A stretch of DNA of 64,000 nucleotides from Gaiellasilicea sp963765705 (GTDB lineage: Bacteria > Actinomycetota > Thermoleophilia > Gaiellales > Gaiellaceae): contig CAVXXJ010000006.1 in the NCBI GenBank assembly GCA_963765705.1, positions 248,001-312,000 of the forward strand, in the 5' to 3' direction. Below the pieces are notes generated by a model, which saw only the letters and a program-made list of their open reading frames with translations, searched no databases and was not told where the DNA came from. Position numbers and translations under genes: made by a program. Shown here one piece after another: positions 16,249 to 25,129 of this stretch (the stretch's first letter is position 1; every line of letters starts with the position of its first letter).

Positions 16249-16982
16249 CCCGGTCCGGCGAGGATCTCACGCGCGCCACGAAGCCGCGTGCGGATCAGCG
16301 CCTGTGCGCGCGAGGAGTCGAGCGAGCAGTCGAGCGGTCGGGAAGGCGGCGCCGCTGCACCGGCGACGGCTGAGCCCGTGACCAGCTCGGCGAACGCGGC
16401 GCGCGAGAGGGCGTCCACGCCGGCGACGTGGAGCGGGCCGCACACGCGGAGCTCCGCCAGCTCGAGCAGGGCGTCGGCGAGGTCGCCGACCTGGACCGGG
16501 TTGCGGATCTCGTTCGTGAAGAAGACGACGGACGGATCGTGGGCCGCGAGCTCGTGCTTCGACGGCTCCACACCGCCGAAGATCAGGGAGGTGCGCACGA
16601 TCAGGGCCTGCGGGTGCAGCTGCGCGACGCCCGCTTCGGCTTCTGCCTTGGCGCGTCCGTAGTCCGTCACGGGCGAGAGCGGATCGTCCTCGACGTACGG
16701 CTCGCCCTTGCGGCCGTCGAAGACGACGTCGGTGGAGAGGTGGACGAGTCGCGCCCCGACCGAGGCAGCCGCACGCGCGACGTTCTCCGAGCCCTCGACG
16801 TTGACGCTCGCGTCCTCCTGGCGGTACGCGGTGTGGATCACGACCTCCGGCTGCAGTCGCTCGAAGAGGTCGCGTACCGCGTCGGCGTCGCGGATCTCGA
16901 CCCGTTCGGTGGACGCGTCGGGCCGCCGCCGGACGAGCTCCGAGCCGAGGTAGCCGGTCGCACCCGTGACATGGACTCTCAC
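16245..16982 (-). CDS. RmlD-like NAD(P)-dependent sugar-nucleotide reductase/epimerase
   Basis: Extended SDR of 245 residues beginning MRVHVTGATGYLGSEL. VIHTAYRQEDASVNVEGSENVARAA, LSTDVVFDG and the catalytic YGRAK are hallmarks of the dTDP-4-dehydrorhamnose reductase family. It is shorter than RmlD (about 290 residues) and has no rhamnose pathway neighbours, so a generic sugar-nucleotide role is inferred. It converges on the cyclase gene with a 4-base overlap. Confidence 0.82.
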   Translation of the reverse strand: MRVHVTGATGYLGSELVRRRPDASTERVEIRDADAVRDLFERLQPEVVIHTAYRQEDASVNVEGSENVARAAASVGARLVHLSTDVVFDGRKGEPYVEDDPLSPVTDYGRAKAEAEAGVAQLHPQALIVRTSLIFGGVEPSKHELAAHDPSVVFFTNEIRNPVQVGDLADALLELAELRVCGPLHVAGVDALSRAAFAELVTGSAVAGAAAPPSRPLDCSLDSSRAQALIRTRLRGAREILAGPG

Positions 16983-17021
16983 GGCTTGAGGCTATCCGGC
17001 GAGTCGCGTAGGGTCGGACCC

Positions 17022-17468
17022 ATGAGACGAAACTTCCTGTGGATCAACTTCGTGCTTGCTTCGATCATCGTCGCCGGCGTCTTCGTTCAGGCGTATCTGA
17101 TCGCGTCGTATGCGATGGGGGCCGGCGAGGATGCCCTCGATGCCCACGGCATCGTCGGCGGCCTGATCATCCACCTCGCAGAACTGCTCGTCTTCCTGAC
17201 GGCCTTCGGCGCCTGGCCGAGGCAATGGAAGTGGATCGGCTTCTGCTTCGCGCTGTTCTTCGTCGGCACGGTGCAGATCTTCCTGCTGCCCTCCGACGAG
17301 GATACGGTGAGCAAGTCAGCGGCATACGTTCATGGCCTGCACGGGCTGTTCGCGCTCTTCGTGCTCGTCATGGCCGCCGTCATCGCCCATCGCGGCATGC
17401 GTGACCTCGGGCTCAAGCGCGGGCGCGGCGATGACGCAGGTAGCGCACCACCTCAACCACTGCCGTAA
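17022..17468 (+). CDS. Four-helix membrane protein of unknown function (DUF6220-like)
   Basis: A 148-residue protein with four predicted membrane segments: FLWINFVLASIIVAGVFVQAYL, then IVGGLIIHLAELLVFLTAF, the WKWIGFCFALFFVGTVQIFLL stretch, and GLHGLFALFVLVMAAVIAH. Histidines in HGIVGGLIIH and the last helix could bind a metal or haem, as in small four-helix cytochrome-like proteins, but no full motif exists. Its C-terminal 56 bases overlap, tail to tail, the DedA-like gene, so the extreme C-terminus (GSAPPQPLP) may be fortuitous. Confidence 0.7.
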   Translation: MRRNFLWINFVLASIIVAGVFVQAYLIASYAMGAGEDALDAHGIVGGLIIHLAELLVFLTAFGAWPRQWKWIGFCFALFFVGTVQIFLLPSDEDTVSKSAAYVHGLHGLFALFVLVMAAVIAHRGMRDLGLKRGRGDDAGSAPPQPLP

Positions 17469-18024
17469 CGGCCAGCGCGATCCCGAATGCGAGGAGCAGC
17501 CCCTTCCAGGGCTGCTCCTCGAACGACTTGCCGCCGAAGTAGCCGAGCAAAACGGTGTAGGAGCCCCAGATCGCCCCCGCGACCGCGTCGTAGCGCAGGA
17601 AGCGATGCCAGGGGAAGGTCTCCACGAAGCCCGCGGTGAACGTGGTCGCGGTGCGCCCGCCGGGGATGAAGCGCGCGACGACGATCAGGTACGCGCCGCG
17701 CGTCTCGAGCGTCCGCTGCGCCCATTTCAGCCGTTTCTGGGCCTTCTCGCCGGAGAGGAAGCGGCGCTCGACGCGGGCGCCGAGGAAGTGGCCGATCCCG
17801 AACGAGATGTTGTCCCCGACGATCGCCCCGAGCGCCGCGGCGAGGATCACGAGCTCGACTCGGAGCCCGCCTTCCCCCGCGGCGACGACTCCGGCGGCGA
17901 TCGCGGTCGCCTCGCTCGGCACGATCGGGAAGAACGCGTCGAGCATGGCGATCGCGAACACGATCAGGTAGCTCCAGTTCGAGCCGGAGACGGCATCTAC
18001 GATCGACTCGAACACTTGCCGCAT
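17413..18024 (-). CDS. DedA family (VTT domain) membrane protein
   Basis: A 203-residue polytopic protein of the DedA/SNARE-associated family, thought to flip or transport lipids such as undecaprenyl phosphate. Typical features are IVPSEATAIAAG, GAIVGDNISFGIGHFLGARVE and VVARFIPGGRTATTFTAGF. ATG 18024 gives MRQVFESIVDAV and leaves 33 bases to the divergent CoA-transferase gene. The 3' end overlaps the opposing membrane protein gene by 56 bases. Confidence 0.87.
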   Translation of the reverse strand: MRQVFESIVDAVSGSNWSYLIVFAIAMLDAFFPIVPSEATAIAAGVVAAGEGGLRVELVILAAALGAIVGDNISFGIGHFLGARVERRFLSGEKAQKRLKWAQRTLETRGAYLIVVARFIPGGRTATTFTAGFVETFPWHRFLRYDAVAGAIWGSYTVLLGYFGGKSFEEQPWKGLLLAFGIALAVTAVVEVVRYLRHRRARA

Positions 18025-18057
18025 CCTCGCAGAGACACGAGTCGCGATGATGGCCGC

Positions 18058-19248
18058 ATGTCGTTCTCTCCCCTCGCCGGCATTCGCGTGCTCGACCTGA
18101 CGAGCTCGCTCGCAGGGCCCACGGCAACGGAGATCCTCGGAGCGCTCGGAGCGGACGTGATCAAGATCGAGCACCCGGCACACGGCGACGAGGCGCGGGA
18201 GTGGGGACCGCGGTTCTTCGAGGGCGGCAGCGTCATGTTCTTCTCCGCGAACGCGGGGAAGCGCTCATTGGCCCTCGACCTCAAGTCGCCGGCCGGCCTC
18301 GAGGTGCTGCTGCGCCTGACCGACGGTGCCGACGTCGCCGTCCAGAGCCTCAGGCCGGGAACGGCGGAGCGGCTGGGGTTCGGAGCGGATGCCCTACGCA
18401 AGCGCAACCCGCGCCTCGTCTACGCGACGATCGGCGCCTTCGGGCCCACCGGCCCGCTCGCCGGCGAGCCCGGCTACGACCCGCTGATGCAAGCCGCCGC
18501 CGGGATCATGAGCGTCACCGGCGAGAGCGACCGGCCGCCGGTGCGCGTCGGCGTCTCGCTGATCGACATCGGCACCGGCGTCTGGGCGGCGCTGGCGATC
18601 GTCGCGGCGCTGCACGAAGGGCAGGGCCGCACACTCGACCTCTCCCTCTACGAGACGGCCCTTTCGCTCGTCCCGTACCAGCTCGTGGACGTGCTCGCCG
18701 GTGGCGCTCCGGGTGGCCGTCACGGCACGGCGTTCCCCTTGATCGTCCCGTACCAGGTGTTCGAGACGGCGGATGGGGAGCTGATGATCGTCGCCGCGAA
18801 CGACCGGCTCTACGCGAAGGTCTGTGACGTCGTGGGCGCCCCCGAGCTCACATCGGACCCGCGCTTCGCGACGAACCCGCTGCGGATCGCGAACCGCGAG
18901 GAGCTGATTCCCCTGTTGCAGGCGCAAATCGCGGCGCAGTCCACCGCCGGCCTGCTTGCTCGGCTTCGCGAGGCGGGCGTGCCCGCATCGGCGGTCAACG
19001 ACCTCGCGGCCGTGGCCAAGGACGAGCAGCTTCGTGCGACCGGGATCCTCCAGCAACTTGCGGGGCGTGAGCTCGTGTCGCCGCCCGTCTCGGTCGACGG
19101 CGAGCACATCCGGTACGGAGCGGAGCCTCCGCTGCTCGGTGAGCACAGCCGTGAGATCCTCGCGGAGGCCGGTTACGCGGCGTCGGAGATCGACGAGCTC
19201 GCCGCCGCAGGTGTGGTCCGGCTAGGCGCGGTAGACGCGGCCGGGTAG
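18058..19248 (+). CDS. CaiB/BaiF family III CoA-transferase
   Basis: A 396-residue type III CoA-transferase that moves CoA between carboxylic acids. The start SPLAGIRVLDLTSSLAGPTATEILGALGADVIKIE is diagnostic. Further motifs are NAGKRSLALDLKSP and TGPLAGEPGYDPLMQAAAG (the catalytic aspartate region). The last 27 bases overlap the opposing HMG-CoA lyase gene. Together they suggest organic acid or leucine catabolism, for example succinyl-CoA:hydroxy-acid transfer, but the substrate is not certain. Confidence 0.9.
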   Translation: MSFSPLAGIRVLDLTSSLAGPTATEILGALGADVIKIEHPAHGDEAREWGPRFFEGGSVMFFSANAGKRSLALDLKSPAGLEVLLRLTDGADVAVQSLRPGTAERLGFGADALRKRNPRLVYATIGAFGPTGPLAGEPGYDPLMQAAAGIMSVTGESDRPPVRVGVSLIDIGTGVWAALAIVAALHEGQGRTLDLSLYETALSLVPYQLVDVLAGGAPGGRHGTAFPLIVPYQVFETADGELMIVAANDRLYAKVCDVVGAPELTSDPRFATNPLRIANREELIPLLQAQIAAQSTAGLLARLREAGVPASAVNDLAAVAKDEQLRATGILQQLAGRELVSPPVSVDGEHIRYGAEPPLLGEHSREILAEAGYAASEIDELAAAGVVRLGAVDAAG

Positions 19249-20079
19249 CTCGCGCCCGAGCAGCGCCTCGAGCCACTTCGCCACGGAGCTGAGCGCATCG
19301 AGGTCGACGCCGGTCTCGACGCCCTCGCGATCGAGGAGGTAGAGCACGTCCTCGGTGGCGACGTTCCCGGTCGCACGCGGTGCGAACGGGCAGCCGCCGA
19401 GGCCGCCGACCGACGCGTCGAGAACGGCGGCTCCGGCCTCGACCGCGGCCCAGGCGCATGCGACGCCGGTGTGGCGCGTGTCGTGGAAGTGGCCGCCGAC
19501 CGGGACGCCGAAGATCGAGACGCGTTCGAGCAGGCGGCGCACCGCACCGGGAGTCGCGACGCCGATCGTGTCCGCGAGGACGACTTCGCCGGCGCCGGCG
19601 GCGACGAGCCGGTCGGCGAGGCCGGCGACGACGCCGGGATCGACAGCGCCCTCGAACGGACAGCCGAACGAGACGCTGATCGTCGCCGTCGAGGGGCGGT
19701 CGGCGACGGCGAGGATCCGCTCGACCCGCGCGGCCGCCTCCGCCAGGCTTGCGTTGCCGTTCCGCTGGTTGAACGATTCCGTCGCCGCGAGCGTCACGTT
19801 GACCCGTCCGACCCGGGTCGCCGCGAGCCGCTCCCAGCCGCGTTCGTTCAGCACCAGGCCGGAAAGCTCGGAATCGACCACGCCCACACCGGCCACGACC
19901 TCCTCCGCCCCTGCCATCTGCGGCACGCGCTCCGGATCGACGAAGCTGACCGCCTCGATCCGCGGCAGCCCGGTCGCCGCGAGCCGCCGCACGAGCTCGG
20001 CGCGAACCGCGGGCGCGAGCGTCTCCGGCTCGTTCTGGAGCCCGTCCCTCGGGCCCACGTCGCAGAGCGTGACACGCAC
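19222..20079 (-). CDS. Hydroxymethylglutaryl-CoA lyase
   Basis: A 285-residue TIM-barrel lyase that splits HMG-CoA into acetoacetate and acetyl-CoA in leucine degradation. DVGPRDGLQNE binds the metal, GGHFHDTRHTG supplies metal histidines, and GGLGGCPFAPRATGNVATED carries the signature cysteine. It starts with GTG. The presence of acyl-CoA dehydrogenase, thiolase and a LivK-type protein in the window fits branched-chain amino acid catabolism. Citramalyl-CoA-type or related lyase activity is an alternative for this superfamily. Confidence 0.9.
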   Translation of the reverse strand: MRVTLCDVGPRDGLQNEPETLAPAVRAELVRRLAATGLPRIEAVSFVDPERVPQMAGAEEVVAGVGVVDSELSGLVLNERGWERLAATRVGRVNVTLAATESFNQRNGNASLAEAAARVERILAVADRPSTATISVSFGCPFEGAVDPGVVAGLADRLVAAGAGEVVLADTIGVATPGAVRRLLERVSIFGVPVGGHFHDTRHTGVACAWAAVEAGAAVLDASVGGLGGCPFAPRATGNVATEDVLYLLDREGVETGVDLDALSSVAKWLEALLGRELPGRVYRA

Positions 20080-20088
20080 GCCCGGAGC

Positions 20089-20274
20089 CTAGTCGCGGGA
20101 GCCGCGGACGCCGCGGAGGCCGAACACGGCGAGCACGACGCCGATTGCCGCGATCAGCAGGAATTCGAGGCTGAAGCCGCTGTCGATGAGCAGCAGCAGC
20201 GCGAGCACGAGGTCGATCGCCGCGAAGAGGAGCAGCGGGATCGTCGGCACCCGCTTCGCGGCCGGCTCGGTCAC
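20089..20274 (-). CDS. Small two-helix membrane protein
   Basis: A 61-residue protein with two hydrophobic helices (IPLLLFAAIDLVLALLLLI and LEFLLIAAIGVVLAVFGL) and a basic C-terminus. It lies between the ABC permease gene (stop at 20279) and HMG-CoA lyase on the same strand, with very short spacing, which supports it being translated. Not assignable to a family. It may be an accessory of the exporter. Confidence 0.55.
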   Translation of the reverse strand: MTEPAAKRVPTIPLLLFAAIDLVLALLLLIDSGFSLEFLLIAAIGVVLAVFGLRGVRGSRD

Positions 20275-20278
20275 GCTG

Positions 20279-22849
20279 CTATTCGTACTGGAGCGCCTTC
20301 AGCGGGTCAAGCCGCGCGGCGCGGCGCGCGGGAGTGATCGCCGCGAGCAGCCCTGCGATCACGGCCACGACCGTCAGCACGATCAGCTGGCCGAGCGGCA
20401 GCTCGAAGCGGAGGTCGTACTGGCTGAGAGCATTCGTCACGAGCGCCGCCAGGAAGATCCCGAGCGGGAGCCCGAGCGCGGCGCCGATCAGCGCAGTGAT
20501 CACGCTTTCGTGCCGGATCATCCGTCGCGTCTGCCGGCGTGTCATCCCGACCGCGCGCAGCATCCCCAGCTCCCGTGTCCGCTCGAAGACCGACAGTGCG
20601 AGCGTGTTCACCATCCCGAAAAGGCTGACAATGACGGAGAGGGCGAGCAGGACGTAGAGCAGCAGCAGGAACTGCTGGATCTCCTGGTCCTCCTTGTCGA
20701 TCCACTCTTCGCGCGTCTGGATGCGCGTGTCCGGGAAAGTCGCGAGCGCCCGCTCGACGCTCGCCTTCTCGGCCGTGACGTCGCCCGCGACGTTGAGGAG
20801 CGTGAAGCGGTTGCGCGGACGGTCGTAGAGATCGTCGAACGCCTGCTGCGAGATGCTCGCCGTGCCGAGCAGCGGGTAGAACGGGCTGCCCTCGTAGATA
20901 CCCCGGACGACGAACTCCTTCGTCTGATTTCTGGTGGAGCGCACGCTGACCGTGTCGCCGACGGCGAGATCCCGATCCTCGGCGACGTTGTTCGGCAGCA
21001 GCGCGCCGTCGTCGCCGAGCTGCGTCAGCACCTCGTCCGAGCCGTCCTCCCAGCGGAAGTCGTACACCTCGGCGACCTGATCGTCCAGGCCGGTGAGGTT
21101 CGCGCCGTCGCCCTCGATCTGCGCGATGTCCTGCCGGACGTTGCTGACAGTCTCGACGCCGTCCACGTCGGCGACGGCGGTGCCAACGGCAGCCGGGAAC
21201 TCGGAGTAGCCGTCCTGTGACGTGACGATCAGATCGGACTGGATCTGGCGCTCGATCGCATCGCTGTTCGACACGCGCAGACCATTGGCGAGAACGGAGA
21301 TGAACGTCACGAGCGCGATCCCGATCATCAGCGCGGCCGCAGTCGCGGCCGTCCGGCCTGGGTTGCGCTGCGCGTTTCGCTCGGCGATTGTCCCGGCCGC
21401 GCCGCCCACATGGCGCGCGGGGATGCCGACGAGCCGCACGAGCGGACGGACGAGCCGCGAGGAGAGCATCGCGACTCCGATGAACAGCGCGAGGACGCCG
21501 ACGCCGAGGAGGGTGAACCGGTCGCCGGTGCCGATGCTGTCGGCGAGCGTCCCGTAGGCGAGCGCGAACACCGCGAGGGCGACGATGAGGCTCGCGATGT
21601 ACGGCGTGAAGCGTGCGAACCGGCCGCGCGGCAACGTCGCGCCTTCCCGGACCGCCGCGATCGGAGGCACGCGGGTAGCGCGAATGGCGGGGAAGAGACC
21701 GGCGACCAGCGTCACGAGCGTCCCGACGAGCAACGAGACGACGACCGTCCGGGTCGCAAAGACGGTCTCGGTCTGAGGCAGGTCGAGGTTCAGCGCCTTG
21801 AAGAGCGCGTTCAGCCCGACGGCGAGCCCGAGCCCGCTGAACAGGCCGACGACGGAGGCGCCGAAGCCGATCACGAACGCTTCGAGGATCACGGATCTCA
21901 GCACCTGCCGTCGCGACGCGCCGAGCGTGCGCAGCGTGGCGAACTCCCGCATTCGCTGCGCGACCGTGATCGAGAGCGTGTTGAAGATGACGAAAGCTCC
22001 GACGAAGAGCGCGATGCCGGCGAACGAGAGCAGGAAGTAGCGGATGATCGTCGTGAACGTGGCGATCTCGCTCGACTGCTCGTTCGCCTCCTCGACGCCC
22101 GTTCGGACGGTGTAGTCGCTGCCGAGCGCCGACCGGATCCGCTCCGTCAGCTGCTCGGGCGAGGTGCCGTCCGCAGCCGCGGCCTGAACGGCGTCGAGCT
22201 TGCCCTCCTTGTCCAGCAGCTTCTGGGCGGTCGCCACGTCGAAGATCGCGAACGTGGCGCCGCCGATCGAGCTCAGGTCGCCATACTTGGCGATCCCGAC
22301 GATCGTGAACTGCTGTGCCGGGCCGATCGCCGCGACGCCGATCCGGTCGCCGAGCTTCAGGTCCTCGTCGCCGGCAACGCCCTCGTCGACCGCTACCTCG
22401 TTGCCGCCAGCGGGCCAGCGGCCTTCGACGAGGTTGAGCGGGTTGAAGCGGTCGTACTCAGGCTCGGTCTCGATTCCGAACGCGAACGCCGGCGCGCCAC
22501 CGGTGTCGATTGCCTCCCCGTCGGGGCGCAGCAGCTTCGTCTGAAAGTCCTGCACAGAGCCTGTGGCGACCTCGACTCCGTCGATCCCGCGGACGCTCGC
22601 GAGCGTCTCCTCCGGGATCGGAGGAGCCTGTGCCGACTCGCCCTCGAAACTGAAGCCAGGGTCCTTGCCGGTCACGACGGCGTCGGTGCCGGCGTACGAG
22701 TCGACGAAGATCGAGTCGAACGCCTTGTCGATCGTGTCCGTCAGCACGTAGGCGCCGCTCATCATCGCCACACCGAGGACGATCGCCAGTGCCGTGAGAA
22801 CGGTCCTGAACTTCCTGCCGGCGAGACTCTTCAGCGCGAACCTGATCAC
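20279..22849 (-). CDS. MacB/FtsX-type ABC transporter permease
   Basis: An 856-residue permease with two FtsX repeats and two large extracytoplasmic MacB-like domains. The N-terminal helix is in FRTVLTALAIVLGVAMMSGAYVL. A block of three helices follows near residues 265-390, central helices lie near 420-520, and the C-terminal block contains VSLFGMVNTLALSVFERTRELGMLRAVGMTRRQ. Such exporters move lipids, lipoproteins or peptides. The GTG start overlaps the stop of the ATPase gene by four bases, so the two form a transporter. Confidence 0.92.
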   Translation of the reverse strand: MIRFALKSLAGRKFRTVLTALAIVLGVAMMSGAYVLTDTIDKAFDSIFVDSYAGTDAVVTGKDPGFSFEGESAQAPPIPEETLASVRGIDGVEVATGSVQDFQTKLLRPDGEAIDTGGAPAFAFGIETEPEYDRFNPLNLVEGRWPAGGNEVAVDEGVAGDEDLKLGDRIGVAAIGPAQQFTIVGIAKYGDLSSIGGATFAIFDVATAQKLLDKEGKLDAVQAAAADGTSPEQLTERIRSALGSDYTVRTGVEEANEQSSEIATFTTIIRYFLLSFAGIALFVGAFVIFNTLSITVAQRMREFATLRTLGASRRQVLRSVILEAFVIGFGASVVGLFSGLGLAVGLNALFKALNLDLPQTETVFATRTVVVSLLVGTLVTLVAGLFPAIRATRVPPIAAVREGATLPRGRFARFTPYIASLIVALAVFALAYGTLADSIGTGDRFTLLGVGVLALFIGVAMLSSRLVRPLVRLVGIPARHVGGAAGTIAERNAQRNPGRTAATAAALMIGIALVTFISVLANGLRVSNSDAIERQIQSDLIVTSQDGYSEFPAAVGTAVADVDGVETVSNVRQDIAQIEGDGANLTGLDDQVAEVYDFRWEDGSDEVLTQLGDDGALLPNNVAEDRDLAVGDTVSVRSTRNQTKEFVVRGIYEGSPFYPLLGTASISQQAFDDLYDRPRNRFTLLNVAGDVTAEKASVERALATFPDTRIQTREEWIDKEDQEIQQFLLLLYVLLALSVIVSLFGMVNTLALSVFERTRELGMLRAVGMTRRQTRRMIRHESVITALIGAALGLPLGIFLAALVTNALSQYDLRFELPLGQLIVLTVVAVIAGLLAAITPARRAARLDPLKALQYE

Positions 22850-23604
22850 CGGGCTGCCAGTTCCTCCATCGCGGCCAAGACGTCGTGCGGCTCCGAGCGC
22901 GGCAGGTCGCGGACGATCTCACCGTCTGCGAGGAAGAGGATGCGGTCTGCGATGGCTGCCGCCCGCGCCTCGTGCGTGACCATCACCGTCGTCTGACCAT
23001 AGGTGTCGACCGAGTCGCGCATGAGCGCCAGGATCTCGCCGCCGGTCGTCGAGTCGAGGTTGCCCGTGGGCTCGTCGGCGAACAGCACCGTCGGCCTCGA
23101 GACGAGGGCGCGGGCGATCGCGACGCGCTGCTGCTGGCCGCCTGAGAGCTCGGCGGGCCGGTGGTGCAGCCTGTCTCCGAGACCGACCTTCTCGATCAGG
23201 CCACTGAACCACTCCGGATCGGCCTTCTCACCCGCGATCGAGAGCGGCAGGGTGATGTTTTCCTCGGCCGTCAGCATCGGCAGCAGGTTGAAGAACTGGA
23301 AGACGAAGCCGATGTGGGTGCGGCGAAGCTTGGTCAGGTCGGTGTCCTTGAGGGTCGTGATCTCCGTTCCGGCGATCTCGACCGTCCCTGTGGTCGGCTT
23401 GTCGAGCCCGGCCATGATGTGCATCAGCGTCGACTTGCCGGAGCCGGACGGCCCCATCACGGCCGTCAACTTGCCCCGCTGCACCTCGAGCGAGACGCCT
23501 CGCAGAGCGTCAACTGCCGTGTCCCCTGCTCCGTAACGCCGCGTGACGTCGCCTGCAACGACCACGGCGCCCAGGCTTCCGTCCTGCACAGTTCCGTTCT
23601 CCAT
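22846..23604 (-). CDS. ABC transporter ATP-binding protein, MacB/LolD type
   Basis: A 252-residue ATPase with Walker A GPSGSGKST, Q-loop FQFFNLLPMLTAEEN, signature LSGGQQQR, Walker B VLFADEPTGNLDS and the H-loop VTHEARAAA. The LolD/MacB subgroup is indicated by the GNLDS sequence and the FtsX-type partner. ATG 23604 is preceded by AGGGAGG, preferable to an in-frame ATG 21 bases upstream. It is the promoter-proximal gene of the exporter pair. Confidence 0.93.
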   Translation of the reverse strand: MENGTVQDGSLGAVVVAGDVTRRYGAGDTAVDALRGVSLEVQRGKLTAVMGPSGSGKSTLMHIMAGLDKPTTGTVEIAGTEITTLKDTDLTKLRRTHIGFVFQFFNLLPMLTAEENITLPLSIAGEKADPEWFSGLIEKVGLGDRLHHRPAELSGGQQQRVAIARALVSRPTVLFADEPTGNLDSTTGGEILALMRDSVDTYGQTTVMVTHEARAAAIADRILFLADGEIVRDLPRSEPHDVLAAMEELAAR

Positions 23605-23631
23605 CGAGCCTCCCTGGCTGGTCAAGCCTCG

Positions 23632-23674
23632 ACCCTACCGAGGAAACGGGACGACGTAGTGCGGTTAACCACAC
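23632..23674 (-). promoter_or_regulatory. Putative promoter/operator of the MacB-like exporter
   Basis: On the minus strand TAGGGT (23632-23637) resembles an actinobacterial -10 element about 30 bases ahead of ATG 23604. Upstream, a 16-bp near-perfect palindrome centred on GGTTAACC (23659-23674) could be a regulator site. The regulator is not in the window as far as I can see. Confidence 0.35.
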
Positions 23675-23679
23675 TCTTA

Positions 23680-23712
23680 CGTTCAGCCGGCGTTCAGCCC
23701 ACGTTCAGCCCG
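23680..23712. repeat. Three tandem copies of an 11-bp repeat
   Basis: CGTTCAGCC plus two variable bases occurs three times in direct succession. The third copy contains the stop codon of the aminotransferase gene. Probably slippage-derived, with no obvious function. Confidence 0.7.
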
Positions 23713-25129
23713 CGTGCATCCGCTCGCCCGCCTCCTCCAGCACCTCGCCCAGGATCCCGGCGATCTCGTCGAACTCGGCCTGGCCGGCGACGAGCGGCGG
23801 CGAGATCTGGATCACGGGGTCGCCGCGGTCGTCGGCCCGGCAGATCAGGCCGCGCTCGAACAGGGCCGGCGAGAGGAAGCCGCGCAGGAGCGTCTCGCAC
23901 TCGTCGCCCGAGAACCCTTCGCGCGTCTCCTTGTTCTTGACGAGCTCGAGCGCGTAGAAGTACCCGGTCCCGCGGAGGTCACCGCAGATCGGGAGGTCGA
24001 GGAGCTGCGCGAGCGTGGAGCGGAACGCATCCTCGTTCCCGAGCACGCGCTCCATGATCCCCTCCCGCTTCATGATCTCGATGTTCTTCAGCGCGATCGC
24101 GGACATGACCGGATGGCCGCCGAACGTGATCCCGTGCGAGTACATCGACGAGCCCTCGAGGAACGGCGCCGCGACCTTGTCGGACACGACGACCGCCCCG
24201 ATCGCGGCATACGCGGACGAGAGGCCCTTGGCGCAGCAGATGATGTCCGGCCGGATGTCGTAGCGCTCCGAGCCGAACCAGTGGCCGACGCGGCCGAAGG
24301 CGGTGATCACCTCGTCGGCCGAGAGCAGGATGTCGTACCGGTCGCAGAGCTCCCGGACACCGCGCCAGTAGCCCTCCGGCGGGGTAAAGGCGCCGCCTGC
24401 GTTCTGGACCGGCTCCATGTGGACGAGACAGATCGTCTCGGGCCCCATCGCGAGGATCGCGCTTTCGAGATCGTCCAGCAGCATCGCCGTGAACTGCGCC
24501 TCGGATTCCTCGGGCGGCCGGTGGTAGCGGTTCGTGTTCTTCACGTGCCGCACCTCGGGCACGAGCGGCTCGAACGTCTCCTTCAGGGCGGGAATGCCGT
24601 TGATCGAGAGCGCCCCCATCGTCGTCCCGTGGTAGGCGATCTGCCGGGCGATCGCCTTGTACTTGCGCGGCGGCGGCGTGCCGACCCGCTCGTCGTGGCG
24701 CGTCTGGCCGGCGGACACCGACTTGCCGCCGCGTGCGAGGTAGTACTGGCGCGCCAGCTTCCAGGCCGACTCGACCGCCTCCGAGCCCCCGGAGACGAAG
24801 AAGACGCGGTTCAGATCTCCAGGGGCGAGCGACGCGATCTCCGCGGCGAGCTCGATCGCGCGCGGGTGCGCGTACGACCAGTTCGTGTAGAACGGCAGCT
24901 CGCGCATCTGCTCGAGCGCGGCCTGGCCGATCTCCTCCCCGAAGCCGTAGCCGAGATTGACGCAGAAGAGGCCTGCGAGTGCGTCCAGGTACCGCTTCCC
25001 GTTCGAGTCCGTCAGGTAGCAGCCGTCGCCGCTGACGATGATCGGCACCTCGCCGGACTCGTATCCACCCAGGCGGGTGAAGTGCATCCAGAGGTGGTCG
25101 CGGGCGGCCTGCTGGAGATCGACGGTCAT
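23705..25129 (-). CDS. Class III aminotransferase, putrescine/beta-alanine:pyruvate type
   Basis: A 474-residue PLP enzyme of the omega-aminotransferase family. LDALAGLFCVNLGYG, SGGSEAVESAWKLAR, YHGTTMGALSINGI, ADEVITAFGRVG and the lysine of CCAKGLSS are present. A stretch of about 25 residues near positions 132-156 (GGKSVSAGQTRHDERVG) interrupts the usual region before KAIARQIAYHG. It closes a seven-gene polyamine operon and overlaps PotC by four bases, so it probably transfers the amino group of putrescine or a related diamine to pyruvate or 2-oxoglutarate. Confidence 0.9.
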   Translation of the reverse strand: MTVDLQQAARDHLWMHFTRLGGYESGEVPIIVSGDGCYLTDSNGKRYLDALAGLFCVNLGYGFGEEIGQAALEQMRELPFYTNWSYAHPRAIELAAEIASLAPGDLNRVFFVSGGSEAVESAWKLARQYYLARGGKSVSAGQTRHDERVGTPPPRKYKAIARQIAYHGTTMGALSINGIPALKETFEPLVPEVRHVKNTNRYHRPPEESEAQFTAMLLDDLESAILAMGPETICLVHMEPVQNAGGAFTPPEGYWRGVRELCDRYDILLSADEVITAFGRVGHWFGSERYDIRPDIICCAKGLSSAYAAIGAVVVSDKVAAPFLEGSSMYSHGITFGGHPVMSAIALKNIEIMKREGIMERVLGNEDAFRSTLAQLLDLPICGDLRGTGYFYALELVKNKETREGFSGDECETLLRGFLSPALFERGLICRADDRGDPVIQISPPLVAGQAEFDEIAGILGEVLEEAGERMHAG

